Source: Bacillota bacterium (GTDB lineage: Bacteria; Bacillota; Clostridia; Peptostreptococcales; Anaerovoracaceae). Taken from it: a stretch of 5,830 nt of DNA. Numbering within the stretch: position 1 is the first letter of the stretch; each line of letters begins with the position of its first letter. A program made the translations under genes and the position numbers. Location of the stretch: positions 1-5,830 of the forward strand of contig JAFYFK010000199.1 of the NCBI GenBank assembly GCA_017543805.1, in the 5' to 3' direction. Below, in pieces: positions 5,231 through 5,830 of the stretch. The notes below the pieces were generated by a model. That model was not told where the DNA came from, did no database searches, and saw only the letters and a program-made list of their open reading frames with translations.

Positions 5231-5676
5231 TGGTAATCTATTTTAACAACAAACCGGATAAGGACACCGAACTGACTATGTACAAAGCCGGCGAACTCTG
5301 CGTGGAGACGGAGGACCTTGAGCCGGACCGCATAGAGCTGAGCGTTTCTTTTGTCGACAAAGACCGCATTCACGAACTCAACAAGCAGTACCGCGGCGTC
5401 GACGCGCCTACGGACGTGCTGTCTTTCCCGCAGTTTGACGGTTTTATGTATCTGGAAAGCTGGGACATGGTGAGTCTCGGCGATGTTGTGATCTGCGAGG
5501 AAAAGGCAAAAGAGCAGGCGGAGGAATACGGTCATTCCTACGAGCGCGAGCTCATATACCTCTTTGTCCACAGCATGTTCCATCTGCTCGGCTACGACCA
5601 TGAGACTGAAGAGGACAAGGCGGAGATGCGGGCAATGGAAGAAAAGGTAATGGAGCAGCTCGGGATAACAAGATGA
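5230..5676 (+). CDS. ybeY: Endoribonuclease YbeY, rRNA maturation factor
   Basis: The 148-residue protein is a standard-length YbeY, a metal-dependent single-strand endoribonuclease needed for 16S rRNA 3'-end maturation and ribosome quality control. Key features are the conserved YRGVDAPTDVLSFP (54-67), containing the arginine at 55 that is thought to bind RNA, LGDVVIC (83-89), and the zinc site HSMFHLLGYDH (114-124) with His114, His118 and His124. The usual form of that site is HGxLHLxGYDH; here Gly is Ser and Leu is Phe, but all three metal ligands are kept. The N-terminal half is acidic, as often seen. It overlaps the phoH-like stop by one base and its own TGA overlaps the era ATG (ATGA), so it is embedded between its usual partners. 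Confidence 0.96.
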   Translation: MVIYFNNKPDKDTELTMYKAGELCVETEDLEPDRIELSVSFVDKDRIHELNKQYRGVDAPTDVLSFPQFDGFMYLESWDMVSLGDVVICEEKAKEQAEEYGHSYERELIYLFVHSMFHLLGYDHETEEDKAEMRAMEEKVMEQLGITR

Positions 5677-5830
5677 AAAGCGGATTTGTCGGAATAGTAG
5701 GTCGGCCTAACGTCGGAAAATCGACGCTGATGAACGCCATGCTGGGCGAGAAGATCGCCATAACCAGCGAAAAGCCCCAGACCACCAGAAATACGATCAA
5801 GGGAATATACACAAGGAGCGAAAACGGGGA
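5673..5830 (+). CDS. era: GTPase Era, N-terminal fragment
   Basis: The frame opens at an ATG overlapping the ybeY stop (ATGA) and runs off the window after 52 residues. It shows the G1/P-loop GRPNVGKS (10-17) directly after the first beta strand (SGFVGIV), then LMNAMLGEKIAITSEKPQTTR (19-39) and the G2 segment around NTIKG (40-44), with the order and spacing typical of Era. Era is a GTPase that binds the 3' end of 16S rRNA through a C-terminal KH domain and assists 30S assembly; that domain lies beyond the window. The related GTPase Der shares the P-loop, but the ITSEKPQTTRNTIKG run and the position after ybeY favour Era. No strong ribosome binding site precedes it, so coupling to ybeY is likely. 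Confidence 0.95.
   Translation, partial: MKSGFVGIVGRPNVGKSTLMNAMLGEKIAITSEKPQTTRNTIKGIYTRSENG

Overview
The window looks like a chromosomal segment of an anaerobic member of the Bacillota (Clostridia-like). I infer this from the phoH-ybeY-era cluster, which is typical of Gram-positive genomes, the strong purine-rich ribosome binding sites, the tight ATGA/TGATG gene junctions, and the moderate GC content with frequent AGG (Arg) and ATA (Ile) codons. The phylum is an inference; no rRNA or other decisive marker is present. All seven complete genes and both partial genes lie on the + strand. Coding density is very high: no stretch above 100 bases lacks a gene, and there is no sign of IS elements, CRISPR, tRNA or rRNA.

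Region 1 (1-2999) is a catabolic module for hydroxy acids or sugar acids. It holds the C-terminal end of an enolase-superfamily (mandelate racemase/muconate lactonizing type) enzyme, then, after a short AT-rich gap, a split UxaA-family dehydratase (small SAF-domain subunit 239-538, large subunit 544-1707), then a LarA-type nickel-pincer racemase/epimerase (1722-2999). Two dehydratase-type enzymes and a C2 racemase/epimerase side by side suggest a pathway in which the alpha-carbon configuration of a hydroxy acid is set by the LarA homologue and the acid is then dehydrated to a 2-keto-3-deoxy acid. An alternative for the split dehydratase is a SuyAB-like sulfolactate sulfo-lyase. The substrate cannot be read from the sequence.

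Region 2 (3000-3094) is the boundary. It contains a near-consensus sigma-70-type promoter (TTGCCA, 17-base spacer, TATAAT) with a 13-base inverted repeat in the spacer, and a good ribosome binding site for the next gene.

Region 3 (3095-5830) is a housekeeping operon: nrdR (repressor of ribonucleotide reductase genes), cmk (cytidylate kinase), phoH-like ATPase, ybeY (rRNA maturation endonuclease) and the start of era (ribosome-assembly GTPase). Stops and starts overlap at nrdR/cmk, phoH/ybeY and ybeY/era, so translation is probably coupled. The first two genes concern nucleotide supply and the last three RNA and ribosome maturation. The genes often found between phoH, ybeY and era in related genomes (7TM-HD pgpH, dgkA, cdd) are absent here.

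I see no completely unknown system. The most interesting element is the link between a LarA homologue with an intact nickel site and sugar-acid dehydratases.
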